NCBI GenBank assembly: GCA_022402465.1
Contig: JAKRSH010000014.1
Span: 124,001-188,000 of the forward strand
Source of the DNA: Leptospiraceae bacterium
Lineage (GTDB): Bacteria > Spirochaetota > Leptospiria > Leptospirales > Leptospiraceae
Direction: 5' to 3'
DNA: 64,000 nucleotides
Made by a program: the position numbers and the translations under genes. This document shows positions 44,376-52,553 of this stretch, one piece after another (positions within the stretch are counted from its first letter, which is position 1; each line of letters starts with the position of its first letter). The notes below the pieces were generated by a model. The model was not told the origin of the DNA, searched no databases, and worked only from the letters and a program-made list of their open reading frames with translations.

Positions 44376-46211
44376 CTACTCTACTGTCACTGATTTAGCA
44401 AGATTTCTTGGTTGATCCACATTGCAACCTCGGTAGATAGCAATATAATAAGAAAGCAATTGCAATGGTATAACACTGAGTAAAGGTATAAAGCAATCTT
44501 CCGTCTTAGGAATTTGGACAGTGTATTCTGACATATTTTGTATGTCCTTATCGCCCTCTGTAACAATTGCAATTACCTTTCCCTTTCGCGCCTTTACTTC
44601 TTGGATGTTGGAAATAATTTTATCATAGGTAGCATCCTTAGTAGAGATAAAAACCACAGGCATATCCTCATCTATCAAGGCTATAGGTCCATGTTTCATT
44701 TCGGCAGCAGGGTATCCTTCCGCATGGATATAAGAAATTTCTTTCAATTTCAATGCGCCTTCTAAGGCTACTGGAAAATTGTAACCTCTTCCTAAATACA
44801 AAAAGTTCTTAGCAGATTGAAAAGTGGAAGCAATGCGTTTAATTGGTTCAGCATTTTCCAAAATTTTTTGGATTTTGTCAGGAATAGTATCCAATTCAAA
44901 AAGTAATTCACGGTATCTACTTTCTGAAAGAGTACCCTTCTTTAAACCTAGAATCAATGCCATCATTGCAAGAACTGTAACTTGTCCTGTAAATGCTTTG
45001 GTAGAAGCGACTCCTATTTCTGGACCAGCATGTATGAAAGCTCCCGCATGAGAAGCACGCGCTATAGAACTTCCAACTACATTGCAGACTCCAAAGATAG
45101 TTGCTCCCTTGGATTTAGCTAATTCAATAGCGGCTAAGGTATCTGCTGTCTCACCAGATTGAGATATTGGAATGACTACATCGTTTTCACGAATAACTGG
45201 ATTTCGATAGCGAAACTCTGATGCATATTCAACTTCTACACTAATCCTTGCTATATCTTCAAATAAATATTCAGCTACCAAGGCAGCATGCCAGGAAGTT
45301 CCACATGCAATAAAAATCAATCGATCTGTGTTTAAGAATTTATTCATGTACTGGCTCATGCCATTTAAAAAAAGATGATTATCCTTAGGGATCAATCTTC
45401 CTCGCAGGCAATCACGAATAGATTTAGGTTGCTCATGGATTTCCTTGAGCATAAAATGTTCGAATCCACCTTTTTCAATGGACTCAAGTTCCATTTCTAA
45501 AGTATGAACGAAGGGGGTTTTTGCAACGTCCTCAATACTTTTGAGAGTTAGTTTCCCATTTTTAATGATGGCTATTTCATAATCATCCAAATAGACAACA
45601 TTATTCGTATATTCAATGATAGGCGTAGCATCAGATGCTATAAAAAATTCTCCATCTCCAACACCGATCACAAGAGGAGAACCTTTTCGAGCTGCGATCA
45701 ATTGTTTATCTTCATCCGATGAAAGAATGCAAATTGCATAGGCGCCAACAATTTCTTGTAGACTTAAGCGAACAGCTTCTTCTAAGGAACAGTTATTGCT
45801 CTTTTTTATTTCCTCAACAAGATGTATAATAACTTCGGAATCAGTTTCACTTTTAAATTTATGACCTTTTTGTTCTAGCTCAGTCTTTAAGGATTGGTAG
45901 TTCTCAATAATTCCATTGTGGATGATAGCAAGCTTTCCATCTGAAGAAGTATGTGGGTGAGCGTTCACATCGTTCGGTTCACCATGAGTAGCCCATCTAG
46001 TATGTCCAATTCCTAAAGTACTATCTAGACTTTCTCCAGTAATGGAAGCTTCTAAATCAGAAACTTTTCCTTTCTTCTTCATGATCTTAAGATCACCATT
46101 TAACAGAGCAATTCCAGCGCTATCATAGCCTCGGTATTCCAATCTCTTAAGACCTTTAATTATGATTGGGTAAGCTTCTCTTTTACCAATGTATCCAACA
46201 ATTCCGCACAT
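44376..46211 (-). CDS. glmS: Glutamine-fructose-6-phosphate aminotransferase
   Basis: A 611-residue cytoplasmic enzyme that makes glucosamine-6-phosphate from fructose-6-phosphate and glutamine. The catalytic Cys is at position 2 (MCGIVGYIG), with the glutaminase motifs EYRGYDSAGIAL and GIGHTRWATHGEP. Two SIS domains follow (about 285-610: ACGTSWHAALVAEYL, ISQSGETADTLAA; LGRGYNFPVALEGALKLKE). The C-terminus NLAKSVTVE is the usual isomerase tail. No glmS ribozyme fits in the 21-bp gap to the upstream mutase gene. Confidence 0.97.
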   Translation of the reverse strand: MCGIVGYIGKREAYPIIIKGLKRLEYRGYDSAGIALLNGDLKIMKKKGKVSDLEASITGESLDSTLGIGHTRWATHGEPNDVNAHPHTSSDGKLAIIHNGIIENYQSLKTELEQKGHKFKSETDSEVIIHLVEEIKKSNNCSLEEAVRLSLQEIVGAYAICILSSDEDKQLIAARKGSPLVIGVGDGEFFIASDATPIIEYTNNVVYLDDYEIAIIKNGKLTLKSIEDVAKTPFVHTLEMELESIEKGGFEHFMLKEIHEQPKSIRDCLRGRLIPKDNHLFLNGMSQYMNKFLNTDRLIFIACGTSWHAALVAEYLFEDIARISVEVEYASEFRYRNPVIRENDVVIPISQSGETADTLAAIELAKSKGATIFGVCNVVGSSIARASHAGAFIHAGPEIGVASTKAFTGQVTVLAMMALILGLKKGTLSESRYRELLFELDTIPDKIQKILENAEPIKRIASTFQSAKNFLYLGRGYNFPVALEGALKLKEISYIHAEGYPAAEMKHGPIALIDEDMPVVFISTKDATYDKIISNIQEVKARKGKVIAIVTEGDKDIQNMSEYTVQIPKTEDCFIPLLSVIPLQLLSYYIAIYRGCNVDQPRNLAKSVTVE

Positions 46212-46232
46212 AGTATCTCCTTCTCTATTCGA

Positions 46233-47588
46233 TTAAGATAGAGCTTTTTCCGTATTTTGTAAAATTTCGTTCAATCTGTCCTCCGAATCTGCTTCCGCTA
46301 TGATTCGGACGATGGGTTCTGTATTGGATGGTCTTACATGAACCCATCCATAATCCCAAGAAATTCGTAATCCATCTTGGCTTGAGATAGTTCCGTCTGT
46401 AAATTTAGATTGCAATTTTGCAAACATTTCTTCCACCTTAGCACCCTCTCTAGAAAACTTGGTCTTCTTCATATGCAGTGCAGGAAGTTTATTATGCAAA
46501 GTATCTATGGATAGATTCTCTCTTGCCATCAAATTCAAAATATGTCCAATACCAGAAAGAGAATCTCTACCAAAAGAATTAATCTTAGGGTCTATGACTC
46601 CACCATTTCCTTCTCCACCAAACATAGCCTTGGACTCTATCATCATGCTAACGACATTGGCTTCACCCACTTTGGATCTAAGCACTGTTCCACCATAGGC
46701 ATGTACAACCTTATCAGAGAGAAAGCTGGAGGATTCATTCAAAACAACTCTAGCCTTTCCGACAAAATTAGGAAGAACCGACATAAGACTCAGAGGAACT
46801 GTATATTCTTCTGAAATAGCACCTTTTTCAGGAGTGAGAACCACCAAGCGATCTGCATCCGGATCAAGTGCAAAACCTATATCTACACCTAGCCTCTTGG
46901 TATCTTTGGATGTCTCAACCAAGGCTTCTTCTGTTGGCTCGGCTGGTCTTGGGAAAATTCCATCGGGAGTACAATTGATTTTGAAGACTTCGCAGCCTAG
47001 AAGTTCTAAAAATTCTGGAACTAAGGTACTCCCAGCCCCATTCACAGCATCAATGAGAACCTTATATTTTTTATTTCGAATGGCTAGAACATCAATCTGA
47101 GCGAGAACAGAATCAATATGCAATTTGCTATCTTCATAAGACCTTTCGATTTTCGGACTTGCGAGAGGATCTACCTTAGGGTATTGGTCGGTTTTTAAAA
47201 ATTCCAAGACTCTATCGATCTCTGCTTGGGAGAAAAAGAATCCATGCTTTCCAACAAATTTGAAAGCATTCCACTCTAGAGGATTGTGCGAAGCAGTAAC
47301 AATGACTCCAGCAGCAGCTTTCTTAGCTTGGACCACGGCTTTTACCGTGGGAGTGGGAACTATTCCAAGAGAAAGAACAGATTTACCCATGGAAAGGACA
47401 GCACCCGTTAACAGAGCTTCTATAAAAAGTCCACTGGGTCTTGAATCCCGTCCGATTACAACTAAGTCACCCTCAATGGAGGCTGCGAATGCTCGGGAGA
47501 ATTGAAAAATCGTATTTGGATCAAAGCCATCTTGGAGTTTTCCACGAACACCGGAGACAGAAACCATGATTTGAGAAAGATCGATCAT
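46233..47588 (-). CDS. Phosphoglucosamine mutase (phosphohexomutase)
   Basis: A 451-residue alpha-D-phosphohexomutase that would interconvert glucosamine-6- and glucosamine-1-phosphate. The phosphoserine loop is VTASHNPLEWNAFKF (Ser in TASHNP), the metal-binding loop ALDPDADRLVV, the sugar-binding loop GGEGNGGVI and the phosphate-binding loop RPSNTEPIVRI. Neighbouring glmS makes GlmM activity likely, although the WNAFK variant after the Ser also occurs in archaeal-type bifunctional mutases. The start at 47588 has no clear ribosome binding site; an in-frame ATG at residue 8 is a possible alternative. Confidence 0.88.
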   Translation of the reverse strand: MIDLSQIMVSVSGVRGKLQDGFDPNTIFQFSRAFAASIEGDLVVIGRDSRPSGLFIEALLTGAVLSMGKSVLSLGIVPTPTVKAVVQAKKAAAGVIVTASHNPLEWNAFKFVGKHGFFFSQAEIDRVLEFLKTDQYPKVDPLASPKIERSYEDSKLHIDSVLAQIDVLAIRNKKYKVLIDAVNGAGSTLVPEFLELLGCEVFKINCTPDGIFPRPAEPTEEALVETSKDTKRLGVDIGFALDPDADRLVVLTPEKGAISEEYTVPLSLMSVLPNFVGKARVVLNESSSFLSDKVVHAYGGTVLRSKVGEANVVSMMIESKAMFGGEGNGGVIDPKINSFGRDSLSGIGHILNLMARENLSIDTLHNKLPALHMKKTKFSREGAKVEEMFAKLQSKFTDGTISSQDGLRISWDYGWVHVRPSNTEPIVRIIAEADSEDRLNEILQNTEKALS

Positions 47589-47662
47589 TTCAGTAGATGG
47601 TAAAATTTCGAGGACTCTGGAGTAAATAGGAAAAGATTTCTTGCTAGAAGGAAATGGGAACC

Positions 47663-47735
47663 TGGGCGATGACAGGATTGAACTGCCGACCCTCTGCTTG
47701 TAAGGCAGATGCTCTCCCAGCTGAGCTAATCGCCC
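47663..47735 (-). tRNA. tRNA-Val (anticodon TAC)
   Basis: The 73-nt cloverleaf folds on the minus strand. The acceptor stem GGGCGAT pairs with ATCGCCC, the D-arm is GCTC/GAGC, the anticodon stem is TCTGC/GCAGA with loop CTTACAA (anticodon TAC, reading GTA codons). The T-arm is GGCAG/CTGTC with loop TTCAATC, and the discriminator base is A. The 3' CCA is not encoded. It lies upstream of the phosphoglucosamine mutase gene on the same strand. Confidence 0.95.
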
Positions 47736-47794
47736 CTCAGGTTCACTCTTGCTATGAAATTGTAAGTGGTTCTACTGTCAAAGAAAAAATAAAA

Positions 47795-47815
47795 AAGACC
47801 CCGAAATGGAGTCTT
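47795..47815 (-). terminator. Intrinsic terminator of rpsT
   Basis: On the minus strand AAGACTCC pairs with GGGGTCTT (one G-T pair) around a 5-nt loop and is followed by a six-T run. It lies 39 bp after the rpsT stop and before the tRNA gene. Confidence 0.85.
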
Positions 47816-47854
47816 ATTTTTAAAAAGTGGGAATACCTGTTCGAAAAATTAAAA

Positions 47855-48136
47855 TTAAGCCGTAGCTGTTGGTGCTTGGCTCTTGTGAATAGCTATTGCC
47901 ATTCTAGATTTCTTACGATCCGCGTTTTTAGGATGGATTAAGTTTACCTTGGCAGCTTTATCTAGTAAAGAAGAATAGCTAACATACAAGGTCTTAGCCT
48001 TATCTACATCGCCTTCTTTGATAGATTTAATGATATTTTTAGCAAAAGTTCTGATTTTAGATTTTTTTTGGGTATTGAGCTCAGTTCTACGAGCTGTTCT
48101 TCTTATGTCTTTTTTCGATGAGCGTAAATTTGCCAC
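47855..48136 (-). CDS. rpsT: 30S ribosomal protein S20
   Basis: A 93-residue basic, helical 16S rRNA-binding protein. Signature regions are ANLRSSKKDIRRTARRTELN at the N-terminus and NLIHPKNADRKKSRMAIAIH near the end, the normal layout for S20. The start codon is GTG, with AGAGG 5 nt upstream. It stands alone with its own terminator. Confidence 0.96.
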   Translation of the reverse strand: MANLRSSKKDIRRTARRTELNTQKKSKIRTFAKNIIKSIKEGDVDKAKTLYVSYSSLLDKAAKVNLIHPKNADRKKSRMAIAIHKSQAPTATA

Positions 48137-48250
48137 GGTATTCCTCTTTTTTTACTAGATTTTAGAGAGTATACCATAAGTCGATAGTTTTTTCCCAAAA
48201 TTCTTTGTTTGTACTAAGCAAATTCGGAAAGATATTTCTAAGGAGATTGT

Positions 48251-48526
48251 ATGGAAATATATTGCACGATAGAATTGGGCTTGAGTAGATATTTGAGAGA
48301 ATTGAATATTTCGCCTAACATTTTATTCAAAATGGCGATCTTAGATCCTCCTTCACCTGAAAATAGCTTTTTAAAAGCTAGGAAACGTTTTCTAAAAGGA
48401 ATTCATCTTGAATGTATGCCAGAAGAATTCGATTTTTTATTTACACAATCCTTCCATAATGGAAAATACATCGGAGAGATGGCTGAAGAATATATTTTGC
48501 ATGCCTTCCTAAAATATATACACTAA
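48251..48526 (+). CDS. Small protein of unknown function
   Basis: A 91-residue protein not recognised as a known family. It is preceded by AAGGAG (strong ribosome binding site, 6 nt before the ATG). It has a mixed hydrophobic and charged pattern (MEIYCTIELGLSRYLRELNI, FKMAILDPPSPENSFLKARK, FLFTQSFHNGKYIGEMAEEY) and no signal peptide. Its stop overlaps the next start (TAATG), so it is the first gene of a run with at least three further co-directional genes. Confidence 0.7.
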   Translation: MEIYCTIELGLSRYLRELNISPNILFKMAILDPPSPENSFLKARKRFLKGIHLECMPEEFDFLFTQSFHNGKYIGEMAEEYILHAFLKYIH

Positions 48527-49770
48527 TGAGTACTAATTCTGATTACATAAGGGTTGATTCTATCACTGATATTGATCCCAATAAGCTTACCCTATCATAC
48601 GTAGGGAAGAAATTTATTGATAAAGACAACAATCGCTTTTCTATCCGATTCAATAGAGATTCGAGAAAGATGGAAATAGTAAAAATAATCATAAGATCTG
48701 GTGGTAAGATCCAAGAAGAATCAGCACTGAAGCCTTGGGAGGCATCAACTTCCATTGACAAAGAAAAATTGGAAAGATTGAAATCTAGCCAAACGCCAAT
48801 TAGTATTGATGATGCTAGATTCAATGTTAGCACTAAACCTAGTCCGAATAAAAATGAAACCAGCCCACAAGCCAATCCGAAAGAAAAATTAATTCTTTCT
48901 GAGAAGAAGAAAGAATTGAGAAATTTGCGAAGTCAAAATGAAGATTGGAACCTATCAGGACTGGATTTAGATGTGGGTATTGAACCATCTTTTCGAAAAA
49001 GCGCTGAAAACAAGAACCAATTAGGTGATACGTCAAAAATGCCTTCAACTCAGAATGACAGTTTTATGGAAGAAGAGTTTAACCAAGAGCCCTCCTTGAA
49101 TCGAACTCAACATTTGAATGCAGATTCAGAAGCTGATTTGAATATCAATTCAGAATCTAGTAAAATTCAAAGCTCACCAGAATTAGCTAAAAACTTAGAA
49201 AAAGAAGCTAAACGAAAATCTCTCAACGAAATTACACGAATTGAAGAAATGATGAAAGAACTCGAAGTTGTAAAGAATAGAATTAATTCTGTTTTGATCA
49301 ATATAAAGTCATCCCGAATCTTCGAAATAACAGGTGATCCATCTGAGAATCAAAATATAATCGGAAACCTAACGCGCGATTTTGATGTAGAAGCATTTCA
49401 AAATCTAGACAAGCTTTCTAATTATTTGAAAGAACTTATTTCCTATCCTAGAGCTATCAATTACTATACTGCTAAATTCGAACGCAGTAGAAAGGATGAC
49501 TTAAGAGAAGCCAGATCTGAGAAAGAGAAGCTTGATTTAGTGATTCGTTGGGAGATGCAAGAAGGATTTACACTTTGCCTAGATAAATTAAAGGTACTAA
49601 TTCTGAGTTTATTGAATGTTTTGAATATGAAATCCGATACTCATATTAAGCAGTTGCAATATCCAAATCAATTGATGTTTACGGATGCTAAAAATGCTGC
49701 AATCTACTGTTCACAAGATGTTGAGAGACTGATTCGTGAATTAGAAGATTGGAAATATAAAACGACATAA
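48526..49770 (+). CDS. Large coiled-coil protein of unknown function
   Basis: A 414-residue, probably cytoplasmic protein. Residues 1-65 form a small beta-rich domain (YVGKKFIDKDNNRFSIRFNR). A low-complexity acidic/polar linker (about 75-230) is rich in Ser, Asn, Glu and Lys. The C-terminal 180 residues are helical with coiled-coil character (EMMKELEVVKNRINSVLINI, EKEKLDLVIRWEMQEGFTLC). The modular layout recalls scaffolding or adaptor proteins. No enzyme motif is seen. It is translationally coupled to the 91-residue protein upstream and lies 9 bp before the next gene. Confidence 0.7.
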   Translation: MSTNSDYIRVDSITDIDPNKLTLSYVGKKFIDKDNNRFSIRFNRDSRKMEIVKIIIRSGGKIQEESALKPWEASTSIDKEKLERLKSSQTPISIDDARFNVSTKPSPNKNETSPQANPKEKLILSEKKKELRNLRSQNEDWNLSGLDLDVGIEPSFRKSAENKNQLGDTSKMPSTQNDSFMEEEFNQEPSLNRTQHLNADSEADLNINSESSKIQSSPELAKNLEKEAKRKSLNEITRIEEMMKELEVVKNRINSVLINIKSSRIFEITGDPSENQNIIGNLTRDFDVEAFQNLDKLSNYLKELISYPRAINYYTAKFERSRKDDLREARSEKEKLDLVIRWEMQEGFTLCLDKLKVLILSLLNVLNMKSDTHIKQLQYPNQLMFTDAKNAAIYCSQDVERLIRELEDWKYKTT

Positions 49771-49779
49771 AGGCTAATT

Positions 49780-50562
49780 ATGAGTTTGAATATACAAGAA
49801 GTAAATGAAATCCTAGACAAACTAAGGACTGAATACAAAAACTTTTCTAAAGAAAATCCAAAAGCATTTGATCTAGCTGGATTCGAGAAGCGTTATTTAC
49901 AAACCTTACAAATGAAAGGAAATGTAATTCGCTTCTTAAATGATGAGGTTAGTTTTCTTGAACAACTTAAAGCAAAACACAAAGAACTTATAGCAAAGAA
50001 AGAAGCGGGAAAGGGAGCTACCATAAACAAAATTATGGATGAGGCAATCTCGAAGTTAGAAAAATATCCTAAGATAGATTTCCATCCTATAGCTAAACCA
50101 GAGATTAGATATTTTTATGGAGCACTTAAAGATTTTGGAGAGATGGAATTGCAAGCCTTGATTCATATTTTTAGAGGGACTCCCGAATATAGTATGTTTA
50201 ATGACTTGATACATACCATTGAAAGAATAGCAATTTCTAGAGGGAATATGTCTTCTGCTCGCATAATTGAACACACCAAAGCATTGTTAGATGCCAATGG
50301 AAATCAAATGCAAATGGAAAAAGATACACAGGACGTTCTTAAATCTACATCCTTAGCCTTAAAAAAAATTGCAGATCATTGCAAAGAATGTATTATAAAG
50401 AAAAGAATCAGCCCTGAACTTCCTATGCGTATTGATGAAAAAACTTATCCAAAGACAGTAGAGTTAAATAAGTTAACTCATAAGACTGCACTGGAAAGTA
50501 TAATTCAAAAAATTGAAATCATACTAGAAGATTTCCGTATGACAGCAATAGTTGGAAATTGA
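49780..50562 (+). CDS. Helical protein of unknown function
   Basis: A 260-residue cytoplasmic protein, nearly all helical by composition, with the segment KAFDLAGFEKRYLQTLQMKG, a Lys-rich middle (ISKLEKYPKIDF) and a C-terminal helix (AIVGN end). No transmembrane segment or known motif was found. It follows the coiled-coil protein by 9 bp with AAGG near the ATG, and precedes the thiolase-like gene by 3 bp, so it is part of the same run. Confidence 0.65.
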   Translation: MSLNIQEVNEILDKLRTEYKNFSKENPKAFDLAGFEKRYLQTLQMKGNVIRFLNDEVSFLEQLKAKHKELIAKKEAGKGATINKIMDEAISKLEKYPKIDFHPIAKPEIRYFYGALKDFGEMELQALIHIFRGTPEYSMFNDLIHTIERIAISRGNMSSARIIEHTKALLDANGNQMQMEKDTQDVLKSTSLALKKIADHCKECIIKKRISPELPMRIDEKTYPKTVELNKLTHKTALESIIQKIEIILEDFRMTAIVGN

Positions 50563-50565
50563 TTT

Positions 50566-52107
50566 ATGAATCCATACATTCTTGGCATCTGCGATACTAT
50601 AGAAAATGATATCGCTAATTACCAAGAGCTAAGCAATGTTGAGAAATATTTTGCACTCCTTACCAAATCAGTTGATGGATTGTGTGATTTCTTAGGAACG
50701 AATCGGGCTCTACTAAGTCAGCACCTAACAGATTATGTAGGTATAGATGCAAATTCTCTAGCAAGAGAAGGATATGGTCAAATAGTCAAAGATGCTAATG
50801 AATTAGGTTTCACTGGCATACAATCGCATATAGTAGATTTAGGAGGAGCTTCTGTTGCAGGAGCCATAGGAGAAGCACATAGAATTGCTATGAGCAATCC
50901 TTATGCAGTAGTATTAATTGCTGGTGCTGATGTTCCTAAATCAGCTTTCAAACAAGTCTCAGATTTGAAACGCTTAACAAAAACTGTTGCCCATCCTGAA
51001 TACGAGATTCCTTATGGAGCGACCTTGATTGGAATGTATGCTCTAATGGCAAATCTTCAGATGGAATCAAATGATATATCGATTGAAGATTATATTTCTA
51101 TCACTAAAAAATTCAGATCTTATGCTATAGATAATCCTAGGGCATTTTATTATAATAAGGAAGTCTCAGACAAACAACTAACAAAGCCCCTTGCGAATCC
51201 ATATTCTACACCAATGATAGCAATTGTTACAGATCATGGTTTTGCAACTTTAGTTGTTGGTGCAAAGGCTTATGATTCTTTTGTTAAAGAAACAGGGGTT
51301 AGAAGTGATCTTACAAAACTTGCAATTCTTGGGTCAGGACATTCTATCCACTCTGAATATTTTACCCTTAAAGGTAAATTAGAAAGCCCATCTGGACTTG
51401 CCGCTGAGCGTGCATTTAGTTCTGCTAATTTAAAAAGATCTCAGGTTGAATATGCTTGGATCTATGATTGCTTTATTGGAATGATTATTTCCCAGGCTTC
51501 ACAGTATTTCGGAGAGAATCCAAAAAAAGTAGCTGAATCTTTAAAAAATGGAAATATTCCAATTGGAGATAAAGAAATTCCAATTAATATGGGAGCTGGA
51601 ATTTTAAATTACCAAGCAGCGATGTCAATGTCTGGAGCATGCGGTCTTGTGGACATACTAAGTCAGTACAACTTGTCCAAATTTCGAATCAATCATTGTC
51701 TTGAGAGATTTCCACAAGTTAGCCTTTTGGGTGGGAATGGAGGAATTGATTCTATCAATACTGTTGTGTTATTTGGAACAAATACATCTCACAATGCCGA
51801 AGTTCAAAAGCCCACAGTTCATAGAAAATTATCCCTCAACCCTATACATGAAATTTATAATGATTCTAGTATAAATTCTTTGGATGCTATTTTGTTTTCA
51901 AACACACTCATTCAATTCAATCCTGGAGCGGATATGAAAACACCTTATGTCCTTGCCCTAGCTAAATTGGAAAATGAAAGTTTTATTATGGTAAATCTAT
52001 TTGATAAAATGAACAATGTATTAAGATCCACAACTGGTCTAATCAATGGAAAGACTAGAATCCAACTTGTTCGACAAGATGGTATTTGGAATGGAATTGT
52101 AAGCTAA
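50566..52107 (+). CDS. Thiolase-fold protein lacking the usual catalytic Cys
   Basis: A 513-residue protein with the layout of the SCP-x/lipid-transfer thiolase superfamily: a first half with VDLGGASVAGAIGEAHRI and AVVLIAGADVPKSA, and a second half with IYDCFIGMIISQAS and MSMSGACGLVDILSQY. The active-site Cys expected after the first core strand (where thiolases have a NxCxSG-like stretch) is replaced in GGASVAG, and the C-terminal GHPxGASG motif is not visible. It therefore looks catalytically altered, or a scaffold/acyl-binding relative. It lies 3 bp after a helical protein and just before the haemerythrin gene. Confidence 0.7.
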   Translation: MNPYILGICDTIENDIANYQELSNVEKYFALLTKSVDGLCDFLGTNRALLSQHLTDYVGIDANSLAREGYGQIVKDANELGFTGIQSHIVDLGGASVAGAIGEAHRIAMSNPYAVVLIAGADVPKSAFKQVSDLKRLTKTVAHPEYEIPYGATLIGMYALMANLQMESNDISIEDYISITKKFRSYAIDNPRAFYYNKEVSDKQLTKPLANPYSTPMIAIVTDHGFATLVVGAKAYDSFVKETGVRSDLTKLAILGSGHSIHSEYFTLKGKLESPSGLAAERAFSSANLKRSQVEYAWIYDCFIGMIISQASQYFGENPKKVAESLKNGNIPIGDKEIPINMGAGILNYQAAMSMSGACGLVDILSQYNLSKFRINHCLERFPQVSLLGGNGGIDSINTVVLFGTNTSHNAEVQKPTVHRKLSLNPIHEIYNDSSINSLDAILFSNTLIQFNPGADMKTPYVLALAKLENESFIMVNLFDKMNNVLRSTTGLINGKTRIQLVRQDGIWNGIVS

Positions 52108-52118
52108 GGGAGTTGGTT

Positions 52119-52553
52119 ATGTCAATAGAATGGAATGATAAATACAAAACAAATATAATAGAAGTTGATACTCAACACAAAAGATTATTTGCTTTAATGA
52201 AAGAGCTTGAGACTCTTTATAATGCACATAAAGGTTCTCTGGTTGAAAATCATAATACCATCCAAAAAGCAATTAGTGATCTTGAACAATATACAATCAG
52301 TCATTTTTTGATTGAAGAAAGAATCATGGAAGAAAACAACTACCCTGACTTAGAGAATCATAAACTTCAACATGATAAATTTACGGACAAGATTCTTGAG
52401 TTCAAGGAAATTTTGAAAGCAAAGAATAATTTACAAGAATCAGAATTAGAAGAAAATCTAGATCATATTTTGAAATTCTTAGGAACATGGTTAACAAATC
52501 ATATTATGATAAAGGATATGGATTATAAACCTTTCATTAAACATGTATTATAG
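52119..52553 (+). CDS. Bacteriohaemerythrin
   Basis: A 144-residue four-helix protein with all seven expected di-iron ligands: His20 (DTQHKRLF), His62 and Glu66 (SHFLIEER), His81 and His85 (NHKLQHDKF), His128 and Asp133 (NHIMIKDMD). The carboxylate-bridged di-iron site binds O2 and may sense or deliver oxygen or handle iron. ATG 52119 is chosen because AAGGGAG lies 6 nt upstream; an upstream frame at 52086 only overlaps the previous gene. It ends 6 bp inside the 3' end of the convergent 7TM kinase. Confidence 0.92.
   Translation: MSIEWNDKYKTNIIEVDTQHKRLFALMKELETLYNAHKGSLVENHNTIQKAISDLEQYTISHFLIEERIMEENNYPDLENHKLQHDKFTDKILEFKEILKAKNNLQESELEENLDHILKFLGTWLTNHIMIKDMDYKPFIKHVL

Noticed and set aside
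46212-46232. glmS ribozyme upstream of glmS
   Set aside because: Only 21 bp separate glmS from the upstream mutase gene, too short for the ribozyme.
47654-47941. 95-residue plus-strand frame covering the tRNA and rpsT terminator
   Set aside because: It runs through a tRNA gene and a terminator and has no family resemblance.
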